A DNA stretch of 55,998 nt from Sphingobium cupriresistens (GCF_004152865.1 NZ_SEOO01000027.1:1-55998); one strand, 5' to 3'. Shown: positions 36,382 to 45,639, numbered from the stretch's first letter. Program-made: numbers and translations. Notes: a model not told the origin generated them from the letters alone.

Positions 36382-37845
36382 TTAAAGTTTAAGCCCCGCA
36401 ATGTGGAACGCCTTGGTTTCCAGATATTCCTCGATCCCCGCATGAGCGCCTTCGCGGCCCAGGCCCGACATCTTGACCCCGCCGAACGGCGCGACTTCCA
36501 TGGCGATCGCCCCGCTGTTGAGCGCGACCATCCCGGCCTCCAGCCGTTCCGCCACGCGGAAGGCGCGATGCAGATTTTCGGTGTAGAAATAGGCGGCCAG
36601 GCCATAGCTGGTGGCGTTGGCCAGCTCGATCCCTTCCTCCTCATGGATGAAGCGGAACAGCGGTGCGACCGGCCCGAACGTCTCTTCCTGCGCCAGCCGC
36701 ATGTCCCGCGTCGCCCCGGTCAGGATGACCGGCGTCGCAAACCGGGCACCCGTCGCATCATTGGCCGCCCGCGCGAACAAAGTCGCACCATGCGACAACG
36801 CATCCTCGACATGCGCCTGCACCTTCTCGACGGCGGCGACGCTGATCAGCGGGCCGATCGTACTGCCCGTCCTGTCGCCCGGCGCGACCTTCAGCGCGGA
36901 CACCGCCCTGGCCAGCTTCTCGGCGAACTGGTCGTAGACCCCGTCCTGCACCAATATGCGGTTCGCGCATACGCAGGTCTGGCCTGCGTTGCGGAATTTG
37001 CTGACCATCGCACTGGCGACGGCGATGTCCACATCGGCATCGTCGAACACGATCAACGGGGCATTGCCGCCCAGCTCGAAGCTCACCCGCTTGATCGTGT
37101 CGGCGCATTGCCGCATCAGCAGCGACCCCACCCGCGTCGATCCGGTGAAGGACAATTTGCGCACCACCGGACTGGCGGTCAGCGCCCCGCCGATCGCCGT
37201 CGGCAGGCCGGTGACGATATTGAACACACCCGCCGGGATGCCGGCTTCCTCCGCCAGCTTCGCCAGCGCCAGCGCGGTGAAGGGGGTCAGCTCCGACGGC
37301 TTGACCACCACCGGGCAACCGGCCGCCAAAGCCGGCGCGCATTTGCGGGTAATCATCGCGGCGGGGAAATTCCACGGCGTAATCGCCGCCGAAACCCCCA
37401 CCGGCTCTTTCATCACCAATATGCGGCGATTGGCCTCCGGCGCGGGCACGATGCCGCCATCGACGCGGCGGCCTTCTTCCGCGAACCATTTGATGAAGCT
37501 GGCGGCATAGCGAATCTCGCCCTCGGCCTCCGCGATCGGTTTGCCCTGTTCGGCGGTCATGATCCGGCCCAGATCGGCGACATTGGCCAGCACCAAAGCG
37601 TGCCAGCGCTCCAGCACGGCCGCGCGATCGCCTGCCGTCCGCGCCTTCCATGCCGGGAAAGCCGCCTCGGCCGCGGCGATGGCGGCCAGTGTATCGGCCT
37701 CGCCACAATCGGGCACCGTGCCGATGATCGCGCCAGTGGCGGGATTATCGACCGGCACGGTCGCGCCGGATGTCGCGCCGACCCATGCCCCGCCGATGAA
37801 GGCGCGTTCGATGAAAAGGGCGGGATTGTCGAGGATAAGGGTCAT
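36382..37845 (-). CDS. gabD: NAD(P)-dependent succinate-semialdehyde dehydrogenase, GabD-like
   Basis: This 487-residue aldehyde dehydrogenase has EPVGVSAAITPWNFPAAMITRK, KPSELTPFTALALA, the coenzyme Gly motif SFTGSTRVGSLLM, the catalytic Glu in FELGGNAPLIVFDDAD and Cys in NAGQTCVCANRILVQ. The VCANR context is typical of GabD-type succinate-semialdehyde dehydrogenases; related omega-semialdehydes are possible. It overlaps the GNAT gene by 4 bp. Confidence 0.88.
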   Translation of the reverse strand: MTLILDNPALFIERAFIGGAWVGATSGATVPVDNPATGAIIGTVPDCGEADTLAAIAAAEAAFPAWKARTAGDRAAVLERWHALVLANVADLGRIMTAEQGKPIAEAEGEIRYAASFIKWFAEEGRRVDGGIVPAPEANRRILVMKEPVGVSAAITPWNFPAAMITRKCAPALAAGCPVVVKPSELTPFTALALAKLAEEAGIPAGVFNIVTGLPTAIGGALTASPVVRKLSFTGSTRVGSLLMRQCADTIKRVSFELGGNAPLIVFDDADVDIAVASAMVSKFRNAGQTCVCANRILVQDGVYDQFAEKLARAVSALKVAPGDRTGSTIGPLISVAAVEKVQAHVEDALSHGATLFARAANDATGARFATPVILTGATRDMRLAQEETFGPVAPLFRFIHEEEGIELANATSYGLAAYFYTENLHRAFRVAERLEAGMVALNSGAIAMEVAPFGGVKMSGLGREGAHAGIEEYLETKAFHIAGLKL

Positions 37846-38714
37846 CCGAGCGCCTGCGTGGTGAGAGAGAAGGTCGTGACCGAAGGATCGATCGTCGGTT
37901 GCGGCCCGCGCACCATGCGCACGACCCGGCCGACACAGGGCAGGCCCAATTCGTCCAGCCAGCCGCCAAGCCCGCCTTCTTCGGGTATGTCCAACCGGCA
38001 GAACATGCCGCTATTGGACCCCAGCCAGTGGGATATCAGCGCCTTAGCCCCGCCCCTGTCGGGCGCGATCGTCGGCCCGACGACATAACCCCGGCCAAAG
38101 CGCCGGAACAGCGAAAAGCCCACCGGCTCATTGCTGCGCGTCAGCACCACGCCCTGCGCGCCGGGCGCCAGCGCGTCGAGTAGCGCATCGCGGTCCATCC
38201 CCGTCGCGCGGCGCGCCAGGTCATGCAATGTCCCCATATCCTTGGCGCCCAGCGGGCGCACCCGCTCGTCGGGGATCAGTTCGGCCATCGGCACGGCAAA
38301 GGCGGCGCCCTGATGCTGGAACACCGGGCCGATGGTTGCGAACCCCAGCTTGCGATAAAGCGGCGCGCCTTCGTCCGTGGCGTTCAGCAGCACGGTGCGC
38401 GACCCCAGATCGCCCAGCACCGCTTCCATCAACCGGCGGCCCAGCCCCATGCCCTGCGCCTGCGGGGACACGATCACCATGCCCAGCGTCGCGGCATCCT
38501 CGCCATAGAGCCAGGCCATGGCGGTGCCGATCACTTCCCGTTGACCCTCTGGGCCATCGCGCTCGACGACATAACCGAAACCCAGGCCGAACAGCATCTC
38601 CCAATCCTCGATGCGGTGGGGCCATTTCTGTTCGCTCGATAGGGTATGGGCGGCGGCCAGATCCTCGACGGTCATCCGCCGCAGGTCCACCATCGCCTCT
38701 ATGCCTGTCGCCAT
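37842..38714 (-). CDS. GNAT family N-acetyltransferase, two-domain
   Basis: This 290-residue protein has an N-terminal GNAT domain (LRRMTVEDLAAAHTLSSEQKWPHR, acetyl-CoA loop VSPQAQGMGLGRRLMEAVLG) and a second, shorter C-terminal domain of the GNAT_like kind (VLTRSNEPVGFSLFRRFGRGYVVGPTIA). The ATG at 38714 is supported by AAGGAG eight bases upstream. It is the first gene of the leftward amine locus, divergent from an aldehyde dehydrogenase; it may acetylate an amine substrate. Confidence 0.82.
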   Translation of the reverse strand: MATGIEAMVDLRRMTVEDLAAAHTLSSEQKWPHRIEDWEMLFGLGFGYVVERDGPEGQREVIGTAMAWLYGEDAATLGMVIVSPQAQGMGLGRRLMEAVLGDLGSRTVLLNATDEGAPLYRKLGFATIGPVFQHQGAAFAVPMAELIPDERVRPLGAKDMGTLHDLARRATGMDRDALLDALAPGAQGVVLTRSNEPVGFSLFRRFGRGYVVGPTIAPDRGGAKALISHWLGSNSGMFCRLDIPEEGGLGGWLDELGLPCVGRVVRMVRGPQPTIDPSVTTFSLTTQALG

Positions 38715-38918
38715 GCGTCTTGCTCCTTGGCGGGAAAGGGGCGCCCGCCTGCCTCTGTTCGGAATCAATGGCCGGACATTAGAAGGCCGCGCCAAGCATT
38801 GGCTGCCGCCTTCGTCCTGATTTTGGAAGATTATCGCGCACATTTTCCCGTGCAATTGCAACAAATGCCGCGACGCGCGCCTATTTTGTCGGAATGTCCG
38901 TATGAAGGAGATTATGCC

Positions 38919-40391
38919 GTGGCCGGTTTCAACCCCGATCAGATCAGCCTGCCCCATGCGCATAATTTCATCGGCGGGCGCCGGGTTGCAGGTCACGGGC
39001 CGGCCCTCATCGTGCGGCGACCGTCCGACGGCCGGATACAGGCCGAACTCGACAGCGCCGATGCCGATCAACTGGTCGAAGCGGTCGTAGACGCGCAACG
39101 CGCCTATAAGCGCAGCGGCTGGGCGCAGACCGATCCGCGCGGCCGGATGAAGGTGATGCGTCGCTGGGCCGACCTGATCGAAGCCGATGCCGCGACGCTC
39201 GCCCCGCTCGAAGCCTTGGGGTCCACCCGGATGCTCAAGGAAATCACCGCCTGGGATTTGAGCTACACCGCCGAAACCATCCGCTTCTTCGCCGAATGGG
39301 CGGACAAGGTGGGCGGCGAAGTCGCGTCCACCACGCCCGACAAGCTGGGCCTCACCATCACCGAACCCTATGGCGTCGTCGCCGCGATCGCGCCGTGGAA
39401 CCTCCCGCTGGTGATGGCTGCGTGGAAGATCGCGCCTGCCATCGCCGCGGGCAACAGCATCGTCCTCAAGCCGTCGGAAATGACGCCCTTCAGCATCGTG
39501 CGCCTCGCCGAACTGGCGATCGAGGCGGGGCTGCCCGCGGGCATCTTCAACATCGTGCAGGGCGACGGCCGCTCGGTTGGCGATCCATTGGTGCGCCGCC
39601 CCGAAGTGGCGAAGGTCACCTTCACCGGCTCCACCCGCACCGGCGCCGCCATCATGGCCGCCTGCGCGGAAACCGGGCCGAAGCCGGTGACGCTGGAACT
39701 GGGCGGCAAAAGCCCGCAGATCATCTTCGCCGACGCAGAATTGAACAAGGCGTCAGCCATCGTCGCCCGCGCCATCACCCTCAATGCGGGTCAGGTCTGC
39801 GTCGCCGGATCGCGCCTGCTGGTGCAGGACAAGGTCGCGGACCAGGTGATCGATCGCCTCGTCGCCGCCTTCGCCGCGCACCGGCCCGGCCCAACCTGGG
39901 CCGCCGACACCACGCTGGGGCCGATCATATCCGAAGGCCAGCTCGACCGCATGGCCGGCATCGTCGGCCGCGCTGTCGCGGCAGGGGCGGAAGCGCTCAC
40001 CGGCGGCGGCCGTGCAGCCGCGCCGGAGGAGGGCAGCTATTTCGCGCCGACCCTGCTCGCCAATGTCGACCAGAAGAGCGAGGTCGTGCAGGGCGAAATC
40101 TTCGGCCCGGTCCTCACCGTCCAGAACTTCGCGGACGAGGAGGACGCCTATGCGCTGGCAAACGACAGCGACTATGGCCTGGCCGCCGGCGTCCATACCG
40201 GCGACATTGGCCGCGCCCTGCGCGCCACCCGTTCGCTGGAAGCCGGCACCATCTGGGTCAACCGCTACGGTCGCAGCAACGACTTTATCCTGCCCACCGG
40301 CGGCTACAAGCAATCGGGCATCGGCAAGGATCTCGGCCGCGAAGCCTATATGGCGAATCTCAAGACCAAGGTCGCGCTGATCGAATTCTGA
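38919..40391 (+). CDS. Aldehyde dehydrogenase (GTG start)
   Basis: This 490-residue NAD(P)+ aldehyde dehydrogenase has EPYGVVAAIAPWNLPLVMAAWK, KPSEMTPFSIVRLAELA, FTGSTRTGAAIMAAC, the catalytic Glu in VTLELGGKSPQIIFADAEL and Cys in NAGQVCVAGSRLLVQ. The start is GTG 38919, eight bases after AAGGAG; no upstream ATG in frame has such a site. It resembles PuuC/betaine-aldehyde dehydrogenases that oxidise amino aldehydes, which fits two amine-oxidising systems nearby. A toxin-antitoxin operon follows directly. Confidence 0.9.
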   Translation: MAGFNPDQISLPHAHNFIGGRRVAGHGPALIVRRPSDGRIQAELDSADADQLVEAVVDAQRAYKRSGWAQTDPRGRMKVMRRWADLIEADAATLAPLEALGSTRMLKEITAWDLSYTAETIRFFAEWADKVGGEVASTTPDKLGLTITEPYGVVAAIAPWNLPLVMAAWKIAPAIAAGNSIVLKPSEMTPFSIVRLAELAIEAGLPAGIFNIVQGDGRSVGDPLVRRPEVAKVTFTGSTRTGAAIMAACAETGPKPVTLELGGKSPQIIFADAELNKASAIVARAITLNAGQVCVAGSRLLVQDKVADQVIDRLVAAFAAHRPGPTWAADTTLGPIISEGQLDRMAGIVGRAVAAGAEALTGGGRAAAPEEGSYFAPTLLANVDQKSEVVQGEIFGPVLTVQNFADEEDAYALANDSDYGLAAGVHTGDIGRALRATRSLEAGTIWVNRYGRSNDFILPTGGYKQSGIGKDLGREAYMANLKTKVALIEF

Positions 40392-40393
40392 TA

Positions 40394-40456
40394 TTGGGCG
40401 GGCCGGCTCCATGTGTTACAATGCACTGCATATGCAACACATGGAGCCGGCCCGCC
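40394..40456 (+). promoter_or_regulatory. Toxin-antitoxin promoter inside a perfect 21-bp inverted repeat
   Basis: Arms at 40397-40417 and 40436-40456 are perfectly complementary over 21 bases, with an 18-base loop. TTGGGC (40394-40399), a 17-base spacer and TACAAT (40417-40422) form a plausible promoter overlapping the left arm. The loop holds a smaller dyad (ATGCACTGCAT). The right arm ends at the base before the antitoxin ATG and contains its GGAG (40443-40446). It probably serves as the operator for TA autorepression. Confidence 0.75.
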
Positions 40457-40744
40457 ATGAATGAGGCGACCTTCACCTTTCGCGTGGATCAGGAACTCAA
40501 GGGCCGCTTCGCCCGCGCGGCCAAGGCGCAGGATCGCACCGGCGCGCAATTGTTGCGCGATTTCATGCGCGATGTCGTACTGCGCGAGGAACAGGCCGAA
40601 AGCCATGACGCCTGGTTCCGTCGTCAGGTCGACGCCGGACGCGCATCCGCGCAGGCAGGCCACCTCATCGCCGGCGATGAAGTCGAGGCGCATTTCGCCG
40701 CACGACGCGCCGCCACGCTGCGGACATCAGACGGCGAGCGATGA
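40457..40744 (+). CDS. Antitoxin of a type II TA system (RelB/ParD/CopG-like)
   Basis: This 95-residue protein has an N-terminal ribbon-helix-helix (EATFTFRVDQELKGRFARAAKAQDRTGAQLLRDFMRDVV) and a C-terminal toxin-binding tail (RRQVDAGRASAQAGHLIAGDEVEAHFAARR). It should bind the overlapping inverted repeat and neutralise the toxin encoded next; the genes overlap by 4 bp (ATGA). Confidence 0.87.
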   Translation: MNEATFTFRVDQELKGRFARAAKAQDRTGAQLLRDFMRDVVLREEQAESHDAWFRRQVDAGRASAQAGHLIAGDEVEAHFAARRAATLRTSDGER

Positions 40745-41028
40745 GGCTGCGCTGGACGGCCGATGCCGTCAGGGATCGTGACGCCATTTACGACTATGTC
40801 GAAGCGCGCAGCCCGCGCGCGGCGATCAGGCTCGACACGCTCTTTTCGCAAAGAGCAGCCGACCTGTCCCGGCTCCCTGCCATGGGCCGGCCTGGCCGGG
40901 TGCCGGGAACGCGCGAACTAATCGCGCATCGCAACTATATTCTGGTCTATGACCTGACCGATACGGACGTGCGCATCCTGCGCCTGCTTCACGCCGCGCG
41001 CCTGTGGCCGCCACAAGAGCGGCGCTGA
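40741..41028 (+). CDS. RelE/ParE family toxin
   Basis: This 95-residue protein has the family fold: LRWTADAVRDRDAIYDYVEARSPRAA at the start and GRPGRVPGTRELIAHRNYILVYDLTDTDVRILRLLHAARLWP at the end. The latter is the RelE/ParE core beta-sheet. Whether it cuts mRNA (RelE) or poisons gyrase (ParE) cannot be told. It ends 9 bp from the converging flavoprotein gene. Confidence 0.9.
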   Translation: MRLRWTADAVRDRDAIYDYVEARSPRAAIRLDTLFSQRAADLSRLPAMGRPGRVPGTRELIAHRNYILVYDLTDTDVRILRLLHAARLWPPQERR

Positions 41029-41037
41029 CTCGATGAA

Positions 41038-42171
41038 TCAGCCCGCCGCAAACCGCCCGATCCGATAGGGTTCCATCAGAATGTCCGTGCCGCCTTTCGC
41101 GATGATCTCCGCCATGGTCTCACCCACGCCCGGTCCGATCTGGAATCCCGACCCGGAAAAGCCGAAGGCGTAATAGAGGCCGCTGGTCGTCGCGCTCGGC
41201 CCCATCACCGGCTGGCTGTCGGGCAGATAGCCCTCGATGCCGGACCACACCCGGATGATATTGAGCTTGCCCAGCGACGGCGCTAGCCGACGGATCTGTT
41301 GCAACTGGCTCATCGTATTCTGCGGCTCGACATAGGCGCGATACTGGTCGGGGAAGGATGGCCCCCGCGTGCTGCCGCCCAGCACGATGTTGCCGCGCGC
41401 CACCTGCCGGAAATAGACCGTTTCCTCCTCGATCGGCGTCATCACGCCGACGGCGGGCAGGATCGCATAAGGCACAGGCTCGGTCACGCTCATATTCGGC
41501 CCGCGCGGTACGATCGGCACCGGCTCGCCAAATTGCGACGACAGCGCATTGCCCCATGCCCCTGCCGTCACCAGCAGGGTCGGCGCGCGGAACGTCCGTC
41601 CATCCGCCGCCGTGACGATGAAATCCTCGCCTATTTTCTGCGCATCCACGATCTTCGTGTTTTCGTGGATCACCGCGCCCAGTTTCCGCGCAGCGAGGGC
41701 GAAGGCAGGAGCGGCGAGCCGGGGATTGGCATGGCCGTCGGTGGGCGAATAGGAACCGGCCAGAACATCCGGCCCGAAAAAGGGAAATTTGTCGCGCAGC
41801 GCGTTGCCGCTCAGCAATTCCAGGTCCAGCCCTTCCGCGCGCGCCTGCGTCGCATACTCCTCCATCGACCCGACCAGTTCGGGCCGCTCGCGATAGCAGA
41901 CCCGGATATGGCCGGACTGGAGATATTCGACATCCGCGCCCAGCAGTTCGCGCGACTTGCGCCAGATGGCGATCGCGCGATTGGCCAGCGGCAACTGGTG
42001 GATGCCGCGTCCCTGCCGCCGGACATTGCCGAAATTGGTGCCGCTCGCCTGCCGCCCGATCAGGTCGGTTTCCAGCAAGGTGACCGAGATGCTATGCCCC
42101 CGCAGGAACAGCGCGGCAGACGATCCCATCAACCCGCCGCCCACGATGATGACGTCGCTGGCGGCGCTCAT
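41038..42171 (-). CDS. FAD-dependent amine/amino-acid oxidase, HcnC/SoxB/OoxB-like
   Basis: This 377-residue DAO-family flavoprotein starts at ATG 42171 so that SDVIIVGGGLMGSSAALFLRG gives the N-terminal FAD motif. Other features are ETDLIGRQASGTNFGNVRRQGR, PTDGHANPRLAAPAFALAARKLG and the C-terminal LYYAFGFSGSGFQIGPGVGETMAEI. With the next two upstream genes it forms a three-part dehydrogenase like hydrogen cyanide synthase or opine/proline oxidases. It is the last gene of the nine-gene operon. Confidence 0.86.
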   Translation of the reverse strand: MSAASDVIIVGGGLMGSSAALFLRGHSISVTLLETDLIGRQASGTNFGNVRRQGRGIHQLPLANRAIAIWRKSRELLGADVEYLQSGHIRVCYRERPELVGSMEEYATQARAEGLDLELLSGNALRDKFPFFGPDVLAGSYSPTDGHANPRLAAPAFALAARKLGAVIHENTKIVDAQKIGEDFIVTAADGRTFRAPTLLVTAGAWGNALSSQFGEPVPIVPRGPNMSVTEPVPYAILPAVGVMTPIEEETVYFRQVARGNIVLGGSTRGPSFPDQYRAYVEPQNTMSQLQQIRRLAPSLGKLNIIRVWSGIEGYLPDSQPVMGPSATTSGLYYAFGFSGSGFQIGPGVGETMAEIIAKGGTDILMEPYRIGRFAAG

Positions 42172-43532
42172 TGTCCGTCTCCGATCGCGATAGGTAGCGG
42201 CTTGACCGGCGCCTGTCCGCGCAGGCGACCGACCTGTTCCACCGGCACGCCGGCTTCGGCAGCGATCAGTTCGGCGGCGGCCAGCCCGCAATAGCGTCCC
42301 TGGCACCGCCCCATGCCGACCCGGCTGAACGCCTTGGCGCGATTGGCTTCCTGCGCGCCAGTTTCGCGCATCACCGCCCGCAGGTCGCCCGCCGTCACGC
42401 CCTCGCAGCGGCACAATATGGCGTCGTCGGGCAGGGCTGGGGCCTGTCGGGCGGGCCATGGAAAGGCCTTCGCCAGCCCGCGCGCGAACCTGGCATATTG
42501 GCCGACCTCGCTGCGTAGCGAGGTCATCTCGCCCTTGTCGACCGGCAAGCCAAGATCGCCCAGCGCCGCCAGCCGCCCGCTCGCCTCGGCCGATCGCGCG
42601 CCCAATATCTTCGCGCCGTCGCCGGCCAGATAGACGCCCGCCACGCTCGAACGCCCGTCGTCGTCGCGCTCCGGCAACCATTGGCGCGTGCCGGGGTCGA
42701 AGGCGAAGGCGCAGCGCGCCAGATCGGCCAGTTGCGTCTCAGGCCGCAGATGATGGCCCATCGCCACCGCATCGCAGGCGATCGTTTCTTCACGGCCTGA
42801 TCCGGCAAAAAAACGCACACCGCCGACGCCGCTTTCGGCATCGCCCATGATCTCGACCGGCGTCACGCCATGCTGCACCATCACGCCCGCGCGCTTCAGC
42901 GTCCGCGTCAGCGCCACCCCGTTCCACAGGACGGAGGGCATCGCCAGCAAATCCGGCAGCGCCTTCAACCGCGCGCCGAACGGCGACGTATCCAGCACCG
43001 CCGCCACCTCCGCACCAGCCTCCACATATTGGCTTGCGACCAGATAGAGCAAAGGCCCCGATCCCATGAACACGACCCTGTGCCCGATCGACACCGCCTG
43101 GCTTTTGAGCGCCACCTGCGCCCCGCCCAGACTATAGGCCCCCGCAAATTGCCAGCCCTTGACCGGCATCAGCCTGTCGGTCGCGCCGGTGCACAGCAGC
43201 AGCGCGTCGAACGGGATAGCCTCCTGAACCGTCGCACTCGCCGTCCAGACATGACCCTTGGCGATATTCCAAACCAATGTTTCGGGTCGATAGTCGATCG
43301 CGCCTTTCAGCCCGTCGAACGTCTCGTGCAGCGCCTGCGCCCGTCCGGCCTCGGTGCCATAGAGTTTCCTATAGGGCCGGGTGAAATTGTCCGGCTGGCG
43401 GCGATAAATCTGCCCGCCGTCGCGCCGCCCTTCGTCGATCACGATCGGCCGCAGCCCCGCCGCGACACAGGCTTCCGCCGCGCGCGTGCCGGATGGCCCG
43501 GCGCCAACGATGATTATACGTGGTTCGGCCAT
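42168..43532 (-). CDS. HcnB/OoxA-like FAD/[2Fe-2S] oxidoreductase subunit
   Basis: This 454-residue protein has the FAD motif IIIVGAGPSGTRAAEACVAAG, a second nucleotide-binding motif (VVFMGSGPLLYLVASQYV), LYLAGDGAKILGA and a C-terminal BFD-like cluster domain with Cys at ILCRCEGVTAGDL and GMGRCQGRYCG. It overlaps both neighbours (19 bp with the ferredoxin-like gene, 4 bp with the oxidase gene). It corresponds to the middle subunit of HcnABC/opine oxidase complexes and passes electrons toward the respiratory chain. Confidence 0.88.
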   Translation of the reverse strand: MAEPRIIIVGAGPSGTRAAEACVAAGLRPIVIDEGRRDGGQIYRRQPDNFTRPYRKLYGTEAGRAQALHETFDGLKGAIDYRPETLVWNIAKGHVWTASATVQEAIPFDALLLCTGATDRLMPVKGWQFAGAYSLGGAQVALKSQAVSIGHRVVFMGSGPLLYLVASQYVEAGAEVAAVLDTSPFGARLKALPDLLAMPSVLWNGVALTRTLKRAGVMVQHGVTPVEIMGDAESGVGGVRFFAGSGREETIACDAVAMGHHLRPETQLADLARCAFAFDPGTRQWLPERDDDGRSSVAGVYLAGDGAKILGARSAEASGRLAALGDLGLPVDKGEMTSLRSEVGQYARFARGLAKAFPWPARQAPALPDDAILCRCEGVTAGDLRAVMRETGAQEANRAKAFSRVGMGRCQGRYCGLAAAELIAAEAGVPVEQVGRLRGQAPVKPLPIAIGDGQ

Positions 43533-43819
43533 GACGCCCCCGGCTGGCTGGTGACGACGCGCTGGCCCGATGCGGCCAGCGTGGAACAGGCGCGCAGACG
43601 ATCGCCGCTCTCGGTCCACACCCAGCAATCCTGGCACGCGCCCATCAGGCAGAATCCTGCCCGCTTCTCCGGCCCGAACTCGCTCTGGCGCAACGTCCCG
43701 CCCCCGCTCAACAGCGCGACCATCAACGTATCGCCCTCCAGCGCTGCGACCGGCGCGCCATCGACATACAGGGTCACGGGCGGGCGATCAGTTTCGCCCA
43801 GTCGAACGAACCGGCTCAT
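43514..43819 (-). CDS. HcnA/OoxX-like [2Fe-2S] ferredoxin subunit
   Basis: This 101-residue protein has a ubiquitin-like ferredoxin fold: VTLYVDGAPVAALEGDTLMVALL, then FCLMGACQDCWVW and LRACST, giving the C-x4-C-x2-C...C cluster ligands. It matches the small subunit of HcnABC-type dehydrogenases. It overlaps the ABC ATPase gene by 4 bp. Confidence 0.88.
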   Translation of the reverse strand: MSRFVRLGETDRPPVTLYVDGAPVAALEGDTLMVALLSGGGTLRQSEFGPEKRAGFCLMGACQDCWVWTESGDRLRACSTLAASGQRVVTSQPGASWPNHV

Positions 43820-45639
43820 GACGCGATCAAGCTTTCATCTCCATGATGGCACAATATGCGGCTGGCCCCCGCCGACCCCTTGTCCAGCCCATGGCGGGGT
43901 GGCGGGGTGATGTTGCACAGGCCGTCGACGCGCGCGGCGCAGCGCGGCAGGAATCGGCAAAGATCGGGATGGTCGCCCGCCGCGCCGATCGGCGGGGGCG
44001 CAGCCCCGGCATGGCTTTCCTCCAGCCAGCCCGTGCGCATTTCCGGGACCGATCCGATCAGCAGGTTGGTATAGGGGTGGAAGGGGGCGGTGGCGAAGGC
44101 TGTGCGCGGTCCCGTCTCGACCATCGTCCCCGAATAGAGGACCAGGATATCGTCGCAAATCGCCCGCACCGTCGAAATATCGTGGCTGATGAACATCGTC
44201 GCGATCCCCAGTTCCCGGCGCAGCTCCGCCATCAGCTCCAGGATCGCCGCGCCAACGACGGTATCCAGCGCAGACGTCACCTCGTCGCACAGGATGATTT
44301 GCGGGTCGGCCGCCAGCGCGCGGGCCAGGTTGACGCGCTGCTTCTGCCCGCCCGACAGCCCGCCGATATTGCGGTCGATCAGGCTGGCAGGGAGGCGGAT
44401 CAGGTCCAGCAGTTCCAGCACTCGCAAATGCGCGGCATTGCCCTTCAACCCGGCATAGAAGGCCAGCGGTCGCGCCAATATCTGCCCCACGCTATGCGCA
44501 GGATTGAGCGCGGTGTCGGCATTCTGGAACACCAGTTGGATACGGCGAAACTGCTCGCGGCTGCGCCCGTCCAGCCCCGGCGGCAACGGTTCGCCGTCCA
44601 GCAGCACCTGCCCGCTCGCCGGGCGCAGCAGCCCGGCGATGACGCGGGCTATGGTCGACTTGCCCGATCCGCTTTCGCCGATCACGCCCAATGTGCCGCC
44701 GCGCTCGATCGTCAGGTTGATGTTGCGCAGCACCGGCACGCGCGGCAGTCCATCCTTGCCGATCCTGCCATAGCCGGCCGTCACATTGCGGATTTCCAGC
44801 AGCGGCGCGGCGGCGGGCAGGGCGACCTTGACCGGCGTCGGCCGGATCGCCGGGCGCGCTGCGGCCATCAGCGTGCGGGTGTAGTCGTCGGCCGGCGCGT
44901 GCAGGATCTGCGCCGCCGCGCCCGCTTCGCGGATGCGACCCTGGCTCAACACCACGATCTGGTCGGCCATCTGCGCCACCACGGCCAGGTCGTGCGACAC
45001 ATAGATGGCGGTCGCCCCGCGCTCCAGCACCACCGCCTTGAACGCGCGCAGCACTTCGATCTGCGTCGTCACGTCCAGCGCCGTGGTCGGCTCGTCCAAT
45101 ATCACCAGTTCGGGATCGGTGATCAGCGCCATCGCCGCCATCAGCCGCTGCAACTGCCCGCCCGACAACTGGTGCGGATAGCGCGCGCCGATCGTGTCGG
45201 GGAAGGGCAGGGCGAGCGCGCGGAACAGATCGACCGCCTTCGCCTCCGCCGTGGCGCGCGGCATCAGTCCATGGATCATCGCCGGTTCGATCACCTGATC
45301 CATGATCGTGCGCGACGGGTTGAACGCCGACGCGGCGCTCTGCGCGATATAGGCGATGCGATTGCCGCGCAGCTCTGCCAGCGCGCTGCGGTCCAGCGTC
45401 GAGATCTCCGCGTCACCTACGCGGATGCTGCCGCCCGCGATGGTCGCGCCCGGCCGGGCATGGCCCAGCAGGGTCAGTGCGATCGTCGTCTTGCCCGACC
45501 CGCTCTCGCCGATCAGCGCCAGCACCTCGCCGCGTTGCAACGCGAAATCGATGCCGCTCACGATCGGAAAGCGCTCGCCCGCCGCATTGCGCGCGGTCAC
45601 GGTCAGGCCTTTGACCTCGACATGGGGCTTTTCCATCAT
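43816..45639 (-). CDS. Fused DppD-DppF type ABC transporter ATPase
   Basis: This 607-residue protein carries two nucleotide-binding domains. The first has GESGSGKTTIALTLLG, LSGGQLQRLMAAMAL and LVILDEPTTALD. The second (from about residue 280) has GESGSGKSTIARVIAG, LSGGQKQRVNLARALAADPQIILCDEVTSALD. A C-terminal oligopeptide-transporter extension follows (LIGSVPEM, CRFLPRCAARVDGLC). It energises import through the two permeases encoded just upstream (4-bp overlap). Confidence 0.94.
   Translation of the reverse strand: MMEKPHVEVKGLTVTARNAAGERFPIVSGIDFALQRGEVLALIGESGSGKTTIALTLLGHARPGATIAGGSIRVGDAEISTLDRSALAELRGNRIAYIAQSAASAFNPSRTIMDQVIEPAMIHGLMPRATAEAKAVDLFRALALPFPDTIGARYPHQLSGGQLQRLMAAMALITDPELVILDEPTTALDVTTQIEVLRAFKAVVLERGATAIYVSHDLAVVAQMADQIVVLSQGRIREAGAAAQILHAPADDYTRTLMAAARPAIRPTPVKVALPAAAPLLEIRNVTAGYGRIGKDGLPRVPVLRNINLTIERGGTLGVIGESGSGKSTIARVIAGLLRPASGQVLLDGEPLPPGLDGRSREQFRRIQLVFQNADTALNPAHSVGQILARPLAFYAGLKGNAAHLRVLELLDLIRLPASLIDRNIGGLSGGQKQRVNLARALAADPQIILCDEVTSALDTVVGAAILELMAELRRELGIATMFISHDISTVRAICDDILVLYSGTMVETGPRTAFATAPFHPYTNLLIGSVPEMRTGWLEESHAGAAPPPIGAAGDHPDLCRFLPRCAARVDGLCNITPPPRHGLDKGSAGASRILCHHGDESLIAS

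Noticed and set aside
41038..43819. Calling the three genes hcnABC (cyanide synthase) outright
   Set aside because: The same three-subunit design occurs in opine, proline and hydroxyproline dehydrogenases; with an attached peptide/opine-type importer a catabolic role is at least as likely.
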